DNA of 64,000 nucleotides from Promethearchaeati archaeon. GTDB taxonomy: Archaea > Asgardarchaeota > Heimdallarchaeia > JABLTI01. The translations under genes were made by a program, and so were the position numbers. The DNA is taken from the NCBI GenBank assembly GCA_013166835.1, contig JABLTI010000001.1, positions 22,852 to 86,851 on the forward strand, given 5' to 3'. The notes below the pieces were generated by a model. That model saw only the letters and a program-made list of their open reading frames with translations, had not been told where the DNA came from and ran no database searches. Shown piece by piece: positions 36,291 through 45,461 of the stretch (position 1 is its first letter; each line of letters begins with the position of its first letter).

Positions 36291-37955
36291 TTAGAAGTCG
36301 TCCATACCAGGCATACCGCCAGGCATTCCACCGGGCATTCCACCGGGCATTCCACCAGGCATACCGCCAGTAGATTTAGCAGCAATAATATCATCAATTC
36401 TCAAGATCATTTGAGCGGCTTCACTAGCAGATGAAATTGCTTGTCGGGCAACACTAACAGGTTCAAAGATTTTTAATTTAACCATGTCTGTTGGTTTTCC
36501 GGTTTCTAAGTTTACACCAGCAGTGTCAGAACCTTTGTCGTGTGCAGCTCTTAAAGCAACGAGAGCATCGATAGGATCAAGACCAGCATTCTCAGCTAAT
36601 GTTCTTGGAATAATTTCAAGTGCTTCAGCGAATTTCTCAACAGCGAGTTGTTCTCTACCAGCTAGAGTGTTGGCGTAGACCTTCAACTTTCTAGAGAGAT
36701 AAATTTCAGGTGCACCACCACCAGGAACGACTAATCCATCTTGGATTATGTTTCTGATGACACAAAGAGCATCATGAATGGATCGCTCAGCTTCATCAAC
36801 GATTAAATCGCTACCACCACGAATCAAAATGCTGACACTTTTAGGATTTGGACAACCTTCTACGAAAATGAAGTCGTCATCACCGATTTTACGTTCTTCA
36901 ACAACACCAGCTTGTCCCAAATCTGACTTATCAACACCTTCAATTCTAGTGACGAGCTTTGCACCAGTAGCCATGCTAAGTTTTTCCATGTCGGATTTTT
37001 TGATTCTGCGAACTGCAATAACACCTTTTTTAGCTAAGAAGTGTTGAGCAAGGTCGTCAATACCTTTCTGGGAGAGAATGACGTTAGCACCAGTTGCAAT
37101 AATCTTATCAACCATGTCTTCAATCATTTGTTGTTCTTGGTCGAGGAAAGACTTCATTTGATCGGGACTTGTAATATTGATTTTAGCATCGAATTCAGTC
37201 TTGGTGACTTCTATAGCAGCATCAATAAGCATAATTCTAGCATTTTCAATTTTCTTTGGCATGCCTGAATGAACTACGCTTTTATCAAGAATAATACCCT
37301 TGATAAGTTCGGTTTCCTTGATAGATTCACCTTTCTTTTTCTCAACTTTTACATTATCAATATCACAAACCTTCTTGTTATCCTCATCAACAGTGACTTG
37401 CAGAGCCGCATCAATAACAAGATTAGCAAGGTACTCGCTGTGACCTGCAATAACTTTACTGCCCATAGAAGTGCGAACACTTTCTTTGAGCATGGAACGG
37501 TCAGTAATATCAACCTTAATGGCCATTTTATCCAAATGGTCTAAGGCATGACTAGTAGCTTTACGATACCCATCAACGATAATGCTAGCATGAACATCCT
37601 GAGATAATAACTCCTCAGCTTGCTTCAATAATTCACCAGCAATGATGACAACAGTAGTTGTCCCGTCGCCAACCTCATCATCTTGAACTTTCGCTAATTC
37701 AACGACGAATTTGGCTGCTGGGTGTTGAATTTCCATTTCCTTAAGAATGGTAGCACCATCGTTAGTAATCACAACATCACCGAAGGAATCAACAAGCATC
37801 TTGTCTAGACCTTTTGGTCCAAGAGCTGATCTGATTGCTTCTGCGATAACCTTTGCTGCAGCAATATTGTTTTGCTGAGCATTTCTTCCTTGGGTCCTTT
37901 CAGTTCCTTCTCTTAAGAGGAGGACTTGCTGACCACCTATATTTACGAGACTCAT
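36291..37955 (-). CDS. Thermosome (group II chaperonin) subunit
   Basis: ATP-driven double-ring chaperonin subunit of the CCT/TRiC family that encloses and folds proteins. Signatures: [22 protein letters not shown] near the N-terminus and [20 protein letters not shown] with the catalytic GDGTT. The C-terminal tail is five GGMP repeats ending GMDDF, as in other group II chaperonins, and projects into the cavity. Normal length (554 residues). I use the ATG at 37955, since the upstream TTG at 37973 lies in GGAG-containing leader sequence; the GGAG serves as ribosome binding site. Confidence 0.97.
   Translation of the reverse strand: MSLVNIGGQQVLLLREGTERTQGRNAQQNNIAAAKVIAEAIRSALGPKGLDKMLVDSFGDVVITNDGATILKEMEIQHPAAKFVVELAKVQDDEVGDGTTTVVIIAGELLKQAEELLSQDVHASIIVDGYRKATSHALDHLDKMAIKVDITDRSMLKESVRTSMGSKVIAGHSEYLANLVIDAALQVTVDEDNKKVCDIDNVKVEKKKGESIKETELIKGIILDKSVVHSGMPKKIENARIMLIDAAIEVTKTEFDAKINITSPDQMKSFLDQEQQMIEDMVDKIIATGANVILSQKGIDDLAQHFLAKKGVIAVRRIKKSDMEKLSMATGAKLVTRIEGVDKSDLGQAGVVEERKIGDDDFIFVEGCPNPKSVSILIRGGSDLIVDEAERSIHDALCVIRNIIQDGLVVPGGGAPEIYLSRKLKVYANTLAGREQLAVEKFAEALEIIPRTLAENAGLDPIDALVALRAAHDKGSDTAGVNLETGKPTDMVKLKIFEPVSVARQAISSASEAAQMILRIDDIIAAKSTGGMPGGMPGGMPGGMPGGMPGMDDF
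36309..36370 (-). repeat. 12-base tandem repeat coding GGMP x5
   Basis: Five copies of a 12-base unit (GGCATNCCNCCN on the plus strand) encode the thermosome's C-terminal Gly-Gly-Met-Pro repeats. Normal for the family; copy number can vary by slippage. Confidence 0.9.
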
Positions 37956-38041
37956 TTTATTTTGATTCTCCAATTTTTTTAAAATTTGATTTTTTATTTT
38001 GCTTATCTTTCTCAGTAAGCGATTTTCTGGTGATTTGTATT

Positions 38042-38053
38042 GATATTTAAATC
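38042..38053 (-). promoter_or_regulatory. Thermosome TATA box candidate
   Basis: On the minus strand GATTTAAATATC lies about 90 bases upstream of the thermosome ATG, leaving a leader of roughly 65 bases with GGAG near its end. It is the only good TATA-like element in the gap. Confidence 0.4.
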
Positions 38054-38089
38054 TTACGTAGACTATTCATTTCAAAAAAGAATGATTGC

Positions 38090-38692
38090 TTAGGTTGTTT
38101 TCTTTGCGAAAATCCAGTATTGTATTTCTCCACCTAGTTTCAATACTCCTTCAAATATTATTTCAAACCCCGTTTCTTTGACAAAAGCTAAAGTCTTTTG
38201 CGGATTATTATTGCTCCAGAGCATGGGTTCTCCAAAGAACTCACTCATTCCTTCGGATTCATATATTCCAGTGTTTATAACTAATATGCCATTGTCCTTT
38301 ATCATTCGATGAAAATTCCTAAGGATAAATGAATGATCTACTCTTGGTATATGCCAGAGAGTATAAACACATATAATTCCATCAAAAGAATTATCTGGAA
38401 AATCCAAAGTGAGGATATTTTTTTGATAAAATGAACCTTCTGGAATATTTTGTTTTGCTAATTCAATCATCTTCTTGGATATATCAACACCAGTTACTTT
38501 GAATCCTTTTTTTGCTAGAAATTCCGAAACAGGTTTTCCGACACCGCAGCCAGCATCTAGTACCTCTCCTGAACTAGGTAGTAATTTGGCAAATTTTTCT
38601 AATTCATTTTTGAATTTCTCATTATCTCGGAAGTTATGATATTCTTCTCCCATTTTATCATAACTTTCTTCGATGGTTTTGAAGATGTTCAT
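38090..38692 (-). CDS. Class I SAM-dependent methyltransferase
   Basis: Soluble methyltransferase of 200 residues with motif I VLDAGCGVGKPV near residue 40, motif II GVDISKKMIELAK, and the PDNSFDGIICVYTLWHI segment of motif IV. This is the methyltransferase-11/25 type acting on small molecules or lipids; the substrate is not readable. The frame extends to 38797, but the added residues look like translated intergenic AT-rich sequence, and the ATG at 38692 begins a natural MNIFKTIEESYDKMGEEY. The DegV gene lies upstream on the same strand. Confidence 0.87.
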   Translation of the reverse strand: MNIFKTIEESYDKMGEEYHNFRDNEKFKNELEKFAKLLPSSGEVLDAGCGVGKPVSEFLAKKGFKVTGVDISKKMIELAKQNIPEGSFYQKNILTLDFPDNSFDGIICVYTLWHIPRVDHSFILRNFHRMIKDNGILVINTGIYESEGMSEFFGEPMLWSNNNPQKTLAFVKETGFEIIFEGVLKLGGEIQYWIFAKKTT

Positions 38693-38802
38693 AATTAACT
38701 GATAGTGAAAAATACTCAAATGCTTATTTATTAACAAACTAAATTTCTGAGGTATTAAAACATTAGAAAAAAAATTGAATGAGAAAACTGCTCTCATTTC
38801 TA

Positions 38803-39669
38803 TTATCCAAAATCTGCTACTATGGCAATTGCTGAAGGACCAACATGAGCAGTAATAGCTGCTCTAGTTTGTACAATTCTCATTTCTTCTTTAGTTGTTA
38901 TATATTCTTTCAAATGAGTTTCTGCTTGATTCTTCAACTTTTCATTAGTAGCATACACTAGAGCTATTTTTCTTGGAAAGCGTTTTCCATCATTTGTTAC
39001 AAGTTTTGTAATTTTTTCTAAACCTTCCTTAATACTCCCAATAGCACCTACTGGCTCTAAGGATCCATCTTCCGCTGTTCTTATTATTACCATTTTCCGA
39101 AGAAGTCTTGCTGCAAGGTATCTTGTTAAACTAATTCTTCCACCGCGATAGAGATACTTTAATGATGGGATAAGAAGAAAGGAAAAAATATTCTTCACTA
39201 GTTTCTCTAAATGAGTAGTAATTTCTTTCGCAGATTGCCCCTTTTTTATTAAATCTATAGCTTCTTCAATCAGGAATCCCTCAGCGTAAGAAGCATTCTT
39301 AGAATCAATTATATGTAATGTTACATCTTGTTGGGTTGATTTTATATTTTTACTTGCGACATTTATACTATTTAGAGTACCACTTAATGCTCCGCTAATA
39401 CAAATCACAATAATATCCTTCTTCCCTTGTTCTATTAATTTTTCAAAAGCTTTATAGAATTCTTGTGGAGTGGGTTGAGAAGTTTTTGGTAAGAAATTCT
39501 TATCTATTTCATAATTATTATAGTGCTTTTTGAAATCATAATCTCTAGTTTCTTTGAAAGATTTGTCTTCATTGATTATCGTTAAAGGGACAATTGTAAC
39601 TTCATTCTTATCTGCATATTCCCAAGTAATATCTGAAGCACTATCTGTCACAATTCCTATTTTATTCAT
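38803..39669 (-). CDS. DegV family fatty-acid-binding protein (copy 2)
   Basis: DegV/FakB-like protein of 288 residues with IVTDSASDITWEYADKNE at the N-terminus, ICISGALSGTLNS near residue 90, LYRGGRISLTRY near residue 172 and ITAHVGPSAIAIV at the end. Same length as copy 1 (15409) but clearly diverged, so probably a different lipid ligand. ATG at 39669. The methyltransferase gene follows 110 bases after its stop. Confidence 0.88.
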   Translation of the reverse strand: MNKIGIVTDSASDITWEYADKNEVTIVPLTIINEDKSFKETRDYDFKKHYNNYEIDKNFLPKTSQPTPQEFYKAFEKLIEQGKKDIIVICISGALSGTLNSINVASKNIKSTQQDVTLHIIDSKNASYAEGFLIEEAIDLIKKGQSAKEITTHLEKLVKNIFSFLLIPSLKYLYRGGRISLTRYLAARLLRKMVIIRTAEDGSLEPVGAIGSIKEGLEKITKLVTNDGKRFPRKIALVYATNEKLKNQAETHLKEYITTKEEMRIVQTRAAITAHVGPSAIAIVADFG

Positions 39670-39867
39670 AATTTACAAGTCCATTTTTGATTTTTTTATC
39701 GATGGTTAGTATAGTTAGGAATTGTATAAAAATCTGAACAATTTAACTTATTAATGTATAAGAAGTAAAACTGTGAATTAAAAATTTTTTTAATTTTTAC
39801 GCACGATAGATTAAACCGTTTATTAATTCTTAATTGATTCCAAAGTACTTAAAATCTAATTGATTAT

Positions 39868-40242
39868 TCATCTTAGAAATTCCTGTAAATTGGTTTTATC
39901 AACGCTAATTTTCGGTATCTTATTCAGAAGTTTCTTAGCAATTTCCGCTAGAATTTGTTTTACTCTATCTGTTTTCTCAATATCTAGTCCAGGATATATT
40001 CGAATAACAATACCATCTTCACGGTTATTTATCATTGCGAGAAAACCAATTTTGTTACCATTTTGAATTGCTAATGATTCAATTAAAATCGATTGCTTAT
40101 TTTTATCTAAATAATGATTTGTCGTTTTTAGAAGTCCATCCGGCAGTTTAATCATTATGTCTTCTAAAACATTAAATGACTTTTCAGAATCTATATCTCC
40201 AGTTAAAACTACATGTGGCATTTCTATCACTTTGTAACTCAT
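39868..40242 (-). CDS. Unknown protein, 124 residues
   Basis: A soluble protein that seems to be an alpha/beta fold: strands MSYKVIEMPHVVLTGD, ILIESLAIQNGNKIGFLAMI and GIVIRIYPGLD, with a basic helical C-terminus (ILAEIAKKLLNKIPKI). No family recognised. ATG at 40242. It follows the TspO-like gene by... the two genes are on the same strand, 39 bases apart, with the TspO-like gene upstream (40282-41130), so they are probably co-transcribed. Confidence 0.6.
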   Translation of the reverse strand: MSYKVIEMPHVVLTGDIDSEKSFNVLEDIMIKLPDGLLKTTNHYLDKNKQSILIESLAIQNGNKIGFLAMINNREDGIVIRIYPGLDIEKTDRVKQILAEIAKKLLNKIPKISVDKTNLQEFLR

Positions 40243-40281
40243 TTCTTTTCTATTTAATTAAAACAAAAAAATGAAAAGAAA

Positions 40282-41130
40282 TTATGTAGTTGCACTACTT
40301 TTTCTTTTCGTGAGTAATCTATAGGATGAAAACCCAATTAGAATTACAATTAATCCTATACCTATTCCTGCTGCAAGAACAACTCCTAGTAAGAATCCAT
40401 CTTGGACTCTTTTTACTATTATTCCAGTTAATGCCCAGACAACGATTAAGCTATAAGCAATATCATTTCTGAAAAATAGCATTAGAAGTGTTATAATTGT
40501 AGCAACAGATATCACTATTATTGTCCAGAATACTTGCCAAAATTGTGTTGGGGCAATCACTGTATCCCAACCTAGATCTACAAGTGTAGCAGTCACATTT
40601 GCAACAGTAGCAATAGTAATCCATCCAAAATAAAGGCTGATTGGTACGTGGATAAACCATTTTTCTTTAGACGAAGCTTCATCATTCCTTCCTATACGTA
40701 ATCTAAGATACATTGCTAATAGTGATCCAAATAGAACCAACATAGCAATTAAGGAAACAAATACTGGAAATGGCCCGTTAACTAATGGTGGATTGGATTG
40801 ATAATGCCAGAAGAAAATCCACGAAATATTCGCTATAGAAGCAATAATAAATTCTATCCCAAATTTATCGAGAAACTCTGGTGGCTCTTGATCCTTTACA
40901 AACCAAGACTTAATACTATAGATTGTGAGGGCAATCAAACCTATGTAAATAACATTCCATACAAGAAAGGTTATTCCCCAAGGTACAAACAGATTAGGAA
41001 GTCCATCAGACAAGGTTCCTGGATCGACGTTATTGATAAAGTTGAAAGCAGAAAGTAAATTGATAACTAAAGTACCAATGACACCTAATAGAATTCCTAT
41101 TTGTAAGAATACTCTTCCGATTTTATTCAT
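40282..41130 (-). CDS. TspO/MBR-related polytopic membrane protein
   Basis: A 282-residue protein with about eight helices. Its first half resembles tryptophan-rich sensory (TspO/MBR) proteins: FVPWGITFLVWNVIYIGLIA near residue 50, then NISWIFFWHYQ near 100. It is longer than ordinary TspO (about 160 residues), like a larger bacterial group annotated as tryptophan-rich sensory protein. TspO binds porphyrins or sterol-like ligands, but function in this group is unproven. ATG at 41130. The small unknown gene at 39868 follows it. Confidence 0.6.
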   Translation of the reverse strand: MNKIGRVFLQIGILLGVIGTLVINLLSAFNFINNVDPGTLSDGLPNLFVPWGITFLVWNVIYIGLIALTIYSIKSWFVKDQEPPEFLDKFGIEFIIASIANISWIFFWHYQSNPPLVNGPFPVFVSLIAMLVLFGSLLAMYLRLRIGRNDEASSKEKWFIHVPISLYFGWITIATVANVTATLVDLGWDTVIAPTQFWQVFWTIIVISVATIITLLMLFFRNDIAYSLIVVWALTGIIVKRVQDGFLLGVVLAAGIGIGLIVILIGFSSYRLLTKRKSSATT

Positions 41131-41258
41131 ATTAAATCACTATATCTACACTCTATCTTCTAATATAAAGCATAAATGCTTGTAATTATAAAGAAATTAT
41201 AAAAGAAAAATTCGGAAAATAAGAATAACGCATCAATATATGAAAGAATCTAAACTTG

Positions 41259-42116
41259 TTAAGGTTGTGTTGTTGGGTCCCAGGTTACTCTCATGTTTCG
41301 ATGAAAGGCATCTAATGTCTTCATGTCTTCTTTTGATATCTCAAAATCATAGATTTCCATGTTTTCAGTAATATTATTGTGATTTGCTGATTTGGGCAGA
41401 ACAATAGTCTCTCTCTGTAAGCACCAACGAATGAGTATTTGAGCAGTTGATTTCTGGTATTTCTTAGCTATATCTTTCAAGGGCGGGTCATTTAGCATTC
41501 TTCCTTTTGTTAGCGGACTGTATGCTTGTATCAAGATTTTCTTTTTCATGCAGTAATCTTGTAATTCCTTCAAATAGAGATAAGGATGAAACTCTACTTG
41601 ATTAACCACTGGAACGACTTTAGCTATTTTTAATAATTCCTCCAAGTGTCGTTCCATGTAGTTACTAACACCAATTGATCGGCATTTGCCTTCTTTGTAT
41701 AATTCTTCCAAGGCTCTCCAAGAATCCAATCTTAATCCTTGAACTGGCCAATGAATTAGATATAAATCAACATACTCTAGTCCTAATCGTTCAAGACTTG
41801 CATCAAAGGCTGCTTTTGTTTGTTCAAATCCATGATCAGAATTCCAGAGTTTCGTGGTTAAGAATATCTCTTCTCTAGGTTCATCACTATCTCTTATTGC
41901 CATCCCTATCTCCACTTCATTATCATACATCATCGCTGTATCGATGTGTCGGTACCCTATTTTTATTGCATGTCGAACTGCTCTATAACCTCTATCTCCC
42001 GTTGACAAATACGTACCTAATCCAATGAGAGGAATCTTCACTCTGTTATTCAAATCAACAGTTGATTGTAAAGCCAAATCTGTCATTTCTCTATCATCCA
42101 TACTTTTTCTGTACAT
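41259..42116 (-). CDS. Aldo-keto reductase
   Basis: NADPH-dependent oxidoreductase of 285 residues with the (beta/alpha)8 barrel. The catalytic tetrad can be read: Asp and Tyr in HIDTAMMYDNEVEIG, Lys in TTKLWNSDHG and His in LYLIHWPVQG. GVSNYMERHLEELL and VVNQVEFHPYL are family motifs. Substrate unknown, as usual in this family. ATG at 42116 has an excellent GGGAGAGGAG ribosome binding site six bases upstream, so the internal ATG codons are not the start. It diverges from the CitG-like gene. Confidence 0.92.
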   Translation of the reverse strand: MYRKSMDDREMTDLALQSTVDLNNRVKIPLIGLGTYLSTGDRGYRAVRHAIKIGYRHIDTAMMYDNEVEIGMAIRDSDEPREEIFLTTKLWNSDHGFEQTKAAFDASLERLGLEYVDLYLIHWPVQGLRLDSWRALEELYKEGKCRSIGVSNYMERHLEELLKIAKVVPVVNQVEFHPYLYLKELQDYCMKKKILIQAYSPLTKGRMLNDPPLKDIAKKYQKSTAQILIRWCLQRETIVLPKSANHNNITENMEIYDFEISKEDMKTLDAFHRNMRVTWDPTTQP

Positions 42117-42205
42117 TGTATTCTCCTCTCCCTAAAATAGCTTTTTTCTTTAATTTTTTAGTCGAAAATCTTTTTGATAATGCTTCTAATGTTAACTTGA
42201 AGCAA

Positions 42206-43192
42206 ATGTTTTCCATATCAAACTCCTTTAAACGTCTTGCAAATCATATTCGCATGTGCGGAGAATTAGCTTGCTTACTCGAGGTAAGTGCTACTCCTAA
42301 ACCGGGCAATGTACACCGATTTCAAGATTTTGCAGAAATCCGTTATGAGGATTTTTTAGCTTCTAGTGTCTCCTTGGGTGTTTGGCTTGAAGAACTAGCA
42401 ATGAAGGGTTTACTTCTTAGGGATGATAAGATTAGCTGGCAACAAGTGAATCTAGGAAGAACAATAAAAGAAGCTGTAAAACAGAGCAATTATTTTCATC
42501 AAAGAAGTAATACTAATCTCGGTATAATCCTCCTCCTCTCACCTCTTAGTGTCGCAGCAGGATTAACTATACCTGAAGAAGAACCAAACTGCAATCTTGA
42601 CTTGCTCCAAAAGAATGCTCTTAATGTAATGAAGCACACAACGGTGGAAGATTCCCTTTTTGTTTCAGAAGCTATAGCAAGTGTTTCTCCTGGTGGATTG
42701 GGGAAAGTAGATCAATACGATATTACTGAACCTTCTCTTGAAGAGGACCTTCGCTCAGACGATGTCAATTTACTAAAATTAATGGATATTTGCCAATCGC
42801 GAGATAGCATTTGTTTTGAATTAGCTCTAGGGTACCCAATCACAATTAAAACTGGCTTGGCTGCTTTAAAATGGTCTCTAGCAATAAGAAATGATATTAA
42901 TTTGGCTATTATCGATGCTTACTTAGCTATTCTCTCAAATTATCCTGACACTTTAGTTATTAGGAAATTCGGTGATGAAATAGCACAACGAATCTCTAAA
43001 CGAGCATCAGATATCATCAATGTTGGTGGAGCATTAACCTTAGAAGGTCGACGTGAGCTTGAGGAGCTCGATATAGAATTGAGAGAAGCGGAAGAAAAAA
43101 TAAATCCGGGGACAACCGCGGATATCATTGCATCCACTATTTTTGTATACTTACTTTCTGGTGGAAAACTTGGGGATGGAAAGATAGAATAA
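42206..43192 (+). CDS. CitG/MdcB-family triphosphoribosyl-dephospho-CoA synthase-like protein
   Basis: The family makes the prosthetic-group precursor of citrate or malonate lyase from ATP and dephospho-CoA. Motifs seen: SATPKPGNVHRFQDF near the N-terminus, HQRSNTNLGIILLLSPL near residue 98, and INPGTTADIIASTIFV near the C-terminus. No citrate lyase or malonate decarboxylase gene is in the window, and archaeal homologues often stand alone, so the true substrate may differ. The frame runs back to 42062 over the divergent aldo-keto reductase start; I choose ATG 42206 (TTG 42197 is an alternative). Confidence 0.78.
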   Translation: MFSISNSFKRLANHIRMCGELACLLEVSATPKPGNVHRFQDFAEIRYEDFLASSVSLGVWLEELAMKGLLLRDDKISWQQVNLGRTIKEAVKQSNYFHQRSNTNLGIILLLSPLSVAAGLTIPEEEPNCNLDLLQKNALNVMKHTTVEDSLFVSEAIASVSPGGLGKVDQYDITEPSLEEDLRSDDVNLLKLMDICQSRDSICFELALGYPITIKTGLAALKWSLAIRNDINLAIIDAYLAILSNYPDTLVIRKFGDEIAQRISKRASDIINVGGALTLEGRRELEELDIELREAEEKINPGTTADIIASTIFVYLLSGGKLGDGKIE

Positions 43193-43334
43193 ACACTTTT
43201 CTCACATTTCAACCATCTTTGTCATTAATAATGTCCTTTTTATAGCTGTAACGAAAACATTATTTTACCCTTTTTGCACTATCAAACAAAACGGATTACG
43301 AAAAACAATAATATTTGAATAATTTAAAGGACGA

Positions 43335-44237
43335 TTGATTGTATTGAGTGAAGAAGAAAAATCTGCCGAAGAGAAAGAAAAGGAATTAGCTTTCTACCGA
43401 AATCAAACCAAAGTCTTACGTGAAAAAAATCGTGATTTGCGAAATGCCTTATTATTAGCTGAATCTCAACAAGAAACCGAGGAATCTGAAGAAACTGCTC
43501 AAGAATCTCTTTCTGATATCAGGAAAATAATTTCTGATTCCAAAAAACAGATTACAGAGAAATTAAGTCAGTTCAAAGAAACCTTGAATGATTCTGATAT
43601 AACCGCAGAATCAACAGTAGATCCTACAGGTGCTCCTGCACAACCAAAGTATAGTACACAAATGGATGGTTCAGAAGTAAAAGCAAGTCAATCAACAGCT
43701 CCTTTGTCAGCAGAAGCAGATGTTTTAATTAGACAAGTTGATTATTTGAAAGTTGAAATTGATCGTCTTGAGACTTTTCTAGAGCAATCCGAGATGGTAA
43801 ATAATCGATTACAAGAGCTTTTATCTAAACACAACATCGATGTTTCTGAAATCACAAAAGCGATTAACGAAGCTTCTAAAACTGCTGTTTCACCTAAAGC
43901 CATCCAAAAACCAGAACCAGACTCAACTCCTGTAGTTACTACACCTGCTGTTCCTGCAAAAATTGAACCAAAACCTGAACCAAAAACAAAGGAATTAGAT
44001 CCGGCAATCGTCAAATTATTTGATGACTTTAAAGCTAAACTAACCAAAAGAATTGGGGATGAAGATATAAAACTAGAAATCCTTAATCTTCGAGAAGAAT
44101 TGATGGATCTCATACCTCATTCGCGAGTTTTCTACGAAATGCAAGTGGAATACCGTCGTTGGAAGCGAGGATCCAGTTCCTTAGATGAATTAAAAGAAGC
44201 TATTAAATTATGGGAAGCGACTATTGGTTCTATTTAG
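43335..44237 (+). CDS. Coiled-coil protein of unknown function
   Basis: A 300-residue soluble protein. Residues about 5-80 and 130-165 look like coiled coils; between and after them are Ser/Thr/Pro/Gln-rich linkers (residues about 85-125 and 185-215). The C-terminal domain (about 220-300) is compact and helical, with LREELMDLIPHSRVFYEMQVEYRR. The layout of coiled coil, linker and small domain suggests a scaffold or adaptor. No known domain recognised. Start is TTG at 43335 or TTG at 43344, with AAAGGA at 43325-43330. The gene is followed by a T-rich stretch and the structured patch at 44307. Confidence 0.6.
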   Translation: MIVLSEEEKSAEEKEKELAFYRNQTKVLREKNRDLRNALLLAESQQETEESEETAQESLSDIRKIISDSKKQITEKLSQFKETLNDSDITAESTVDPTGAPAQPKYSTQMDGSEVKASQSTAPLSAEADVLIRQVDYLKVEIDRLETFLEQSEMVNNRLQELLSKHNIDVSEITKAINEASKTAVSPKAIQKPEPDSTPVVTTPAVPAKIEPKPEPKTKELDPAIVKLFDDFKAKLTKRIGDEDIKLEILNLREELMDLIPHSRVFYEMQVEYRRWKRGSSSLDELKEAIKLWEATIGSI

Positions 44238-44640
44238 AAGCTCTTAGTCTTGTGTTTTCCTTTATTTTTCTTTTGTATTTTTAGAGTATTTTCATAAATG
44301 ATTGTGAAAACGAGAGGGTTAATAGGGAGGGAGGTAAAGAAGGTTCCCTCCCATCGGATGTAGTGGAGGACTGATCCCCAGTAAGTGGGGACAGTTTATC
44401 GAGGTGAGAGGTGAGGTAAGCATACATTATTGCCTTTTCCATTATAAAGTTCAATATTACCCGTATAGTTGTTGCAGTAGCTCTCCGAGTATATTCCAAT
44501 ATTACCTTGCTATTACCTTTTTTCCTCGCTTTTGACCCATTTTTCCTCTTTTCCTTCTGCAATTTTTTTCCTTTTCCATAGATTCTTAAACGAAAATGCT
44601 TTTATTAGATTATTCCATATACTACCATGGTGGTAAATGA
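44238..44640. other. 403-base intergenic region with GC-rich hairpins
   Basis: No credible protein gene; the minus-strand frame 44281-44562 crosses the hairpins and encodes a low-complexity basic sequence. T-rich sequence at 44255-44282 may end the coiled-coil transcript. The structured patch is listed separately. The last 60 bases carry a TATA-like TTTTATTAGATTATT (44600-44614) and GGTGGT as promoter and ribosome binding site of the TrmB gene. A TTTATAAT on the minus strand near 44441-44448 could drive an antisense transcript through the hairpins. Confidence 0.5.
44307..44414. ncRNA. Candidate structured RNA with GC-rich hairpins
   Basis: GGGAGGGA (44325-44332) pairs perfectly with TCCCTCCC (44345-44352) around a 12-base loop. 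ACTG-A-TCCCCA (44370-44380) pairs with TGGGGA-CAGT (44386-44395), ten pairs with one bulged A and loop GTAAG. A tandem GAGGTGA GAGGTGA follows at 44401-44414. AAAACGAG (44307-44314) could pair at long range with CTCG-C-TTTT (44525-44533). In an AT-rich genome such GC-rich, paired intergenic sequence suggests a structured RNA or a mobile hairpin element. Strand and family are unknown. Confidence 0.45.
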
Positions 44641-45441
44641 ATGAGTTTCACCGAGGATGTAATTGAGGAGCTGAAGAAGCTAGGCTTCAATGAGTATCAG
44701 GCAAAAGTCTATACAGCTCTAGTTGGTCTTGGTGTTGCAACTGCCTCTGAGATTTCGCAAGCAAGCGGGGTCCCCCCGAATAAAGTTTATTCTGTAATAG
44801 ATACTTTGAAGAAACGAGGTCTAGTTCTTGCTCAAGAAAGTGACACAAGCACTAATAGGTATCGTCCCCGATCTCCAGATTCGTTTATGAAGGAACTCAG
44901 AACTGATTATGAAACTACATTCAAAAAAACGGAAGATAAGCTATTTGCTCTTTATGAACGCAGTAAGAAAGCGTTTATCCCTGAATTGTGGATTCTCCGT
45001 GGTTCTCAAGCGGTATTCAGTAAGATAAAAGAAATGATTATGGATGCAAATAATGATATTAGTATAGGTATTGATAGTCCGTTTGATTTACATCTCCATG
45101 GAATAGATCAAGTCCTCAGCGAAGCAAGTGGTCATCTAAAGAGTATAACTATAATTACCGGAAAGGATGGGGTTGATAATCCTGGTGAGGTTAATGTTTT
45201 GAAATCCCTTTCTGAATATACTGATGTTAGGGTTTCAGATAATTTCCATGCTATTTGGGTTATTATTGACTCTCTAGAAATTTTGCAAGGAACTTATGCT
45301 CAGTTGGAAGGTGGAATAGAACTAGGAGTTATGGCTACTTGGTCTGATAATCAAGCATTTGCTGAGCTTTGGAAGCGTTTTAGTGATTCCTTGTGGGAAA
45401 ACGCTACTCCTCTAGATAAAATGAAACTGCCTACGGAATAA
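44641..45441 (+). CDS. TrmB-family transcriptional regulator
   Basis: A 266-residue regulator with an N-terminal winged helix (residues about 8-75; LGFNEYQAKVYTALVGLGVATASEISQASGVP, then NKVYSVIDTLKKRGLV) and a C-terminal TrmB sugar-sensor-like or phospholipase-D-like domain (ELWILRGSQAVFSKIKEMI). Archaeal TrmB proteins control sugar transport and central metabolism. ATG at 44641 follows GGTGGT at 44631-44636. Its targets cannot be seen; the structured region upstream (44307-44414) is a neighbour of interest. It is convergent with the GTPase gene. Confidence 0.85.
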   Translation: MSFTEDVIEELKKLGFNEYQAKVYTALVGLGVATASEISQASGVPPNKVYSVIDTLKKRGLVLAQESDTSTNRYRPRSPDSFMKELRTDYETTFKKTEDKLFALYERSKKAFIPELWILRGSQAVFSKIKEMIMDANNDISIGIDSPFDLHLHGIDQVLSEASGHLKSITIITGKDGVDNPGEVNVLKSLSEYTDVRVSDNFHAIWVIIDSLEILQGTYAQLEGGIELGVMATWSDNQAFAELWKRFSDSLWENATPLDKMKLPTE

Positions 45442-45461
45442 AAAAAAAGATGAATTTTGAA

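Noticed and set aside
36309..36370. Tandem repeat as a CRISPR or minisatellite signal
   Set aside because: It encodes the GGMP tail normal for group II chaperonins.
38693..38797. N-terminal extension of the methyltransferase to 38797
   Set aside because: The added 35 residues look like translated AT-rich spacer; ATG 38692 gives a natural N-terminus.
42062..42205. Start of the CitG-like gene at 42062
   Set aside because: It would overlap the divergent aldo-keto reductase start and adds residues unlike the family.
44281..44562. 93-codon minus-strand frame as a protein gene
   Set aside because: It crosses GC-rich hairpins, has low-complexity basic composition and no family.
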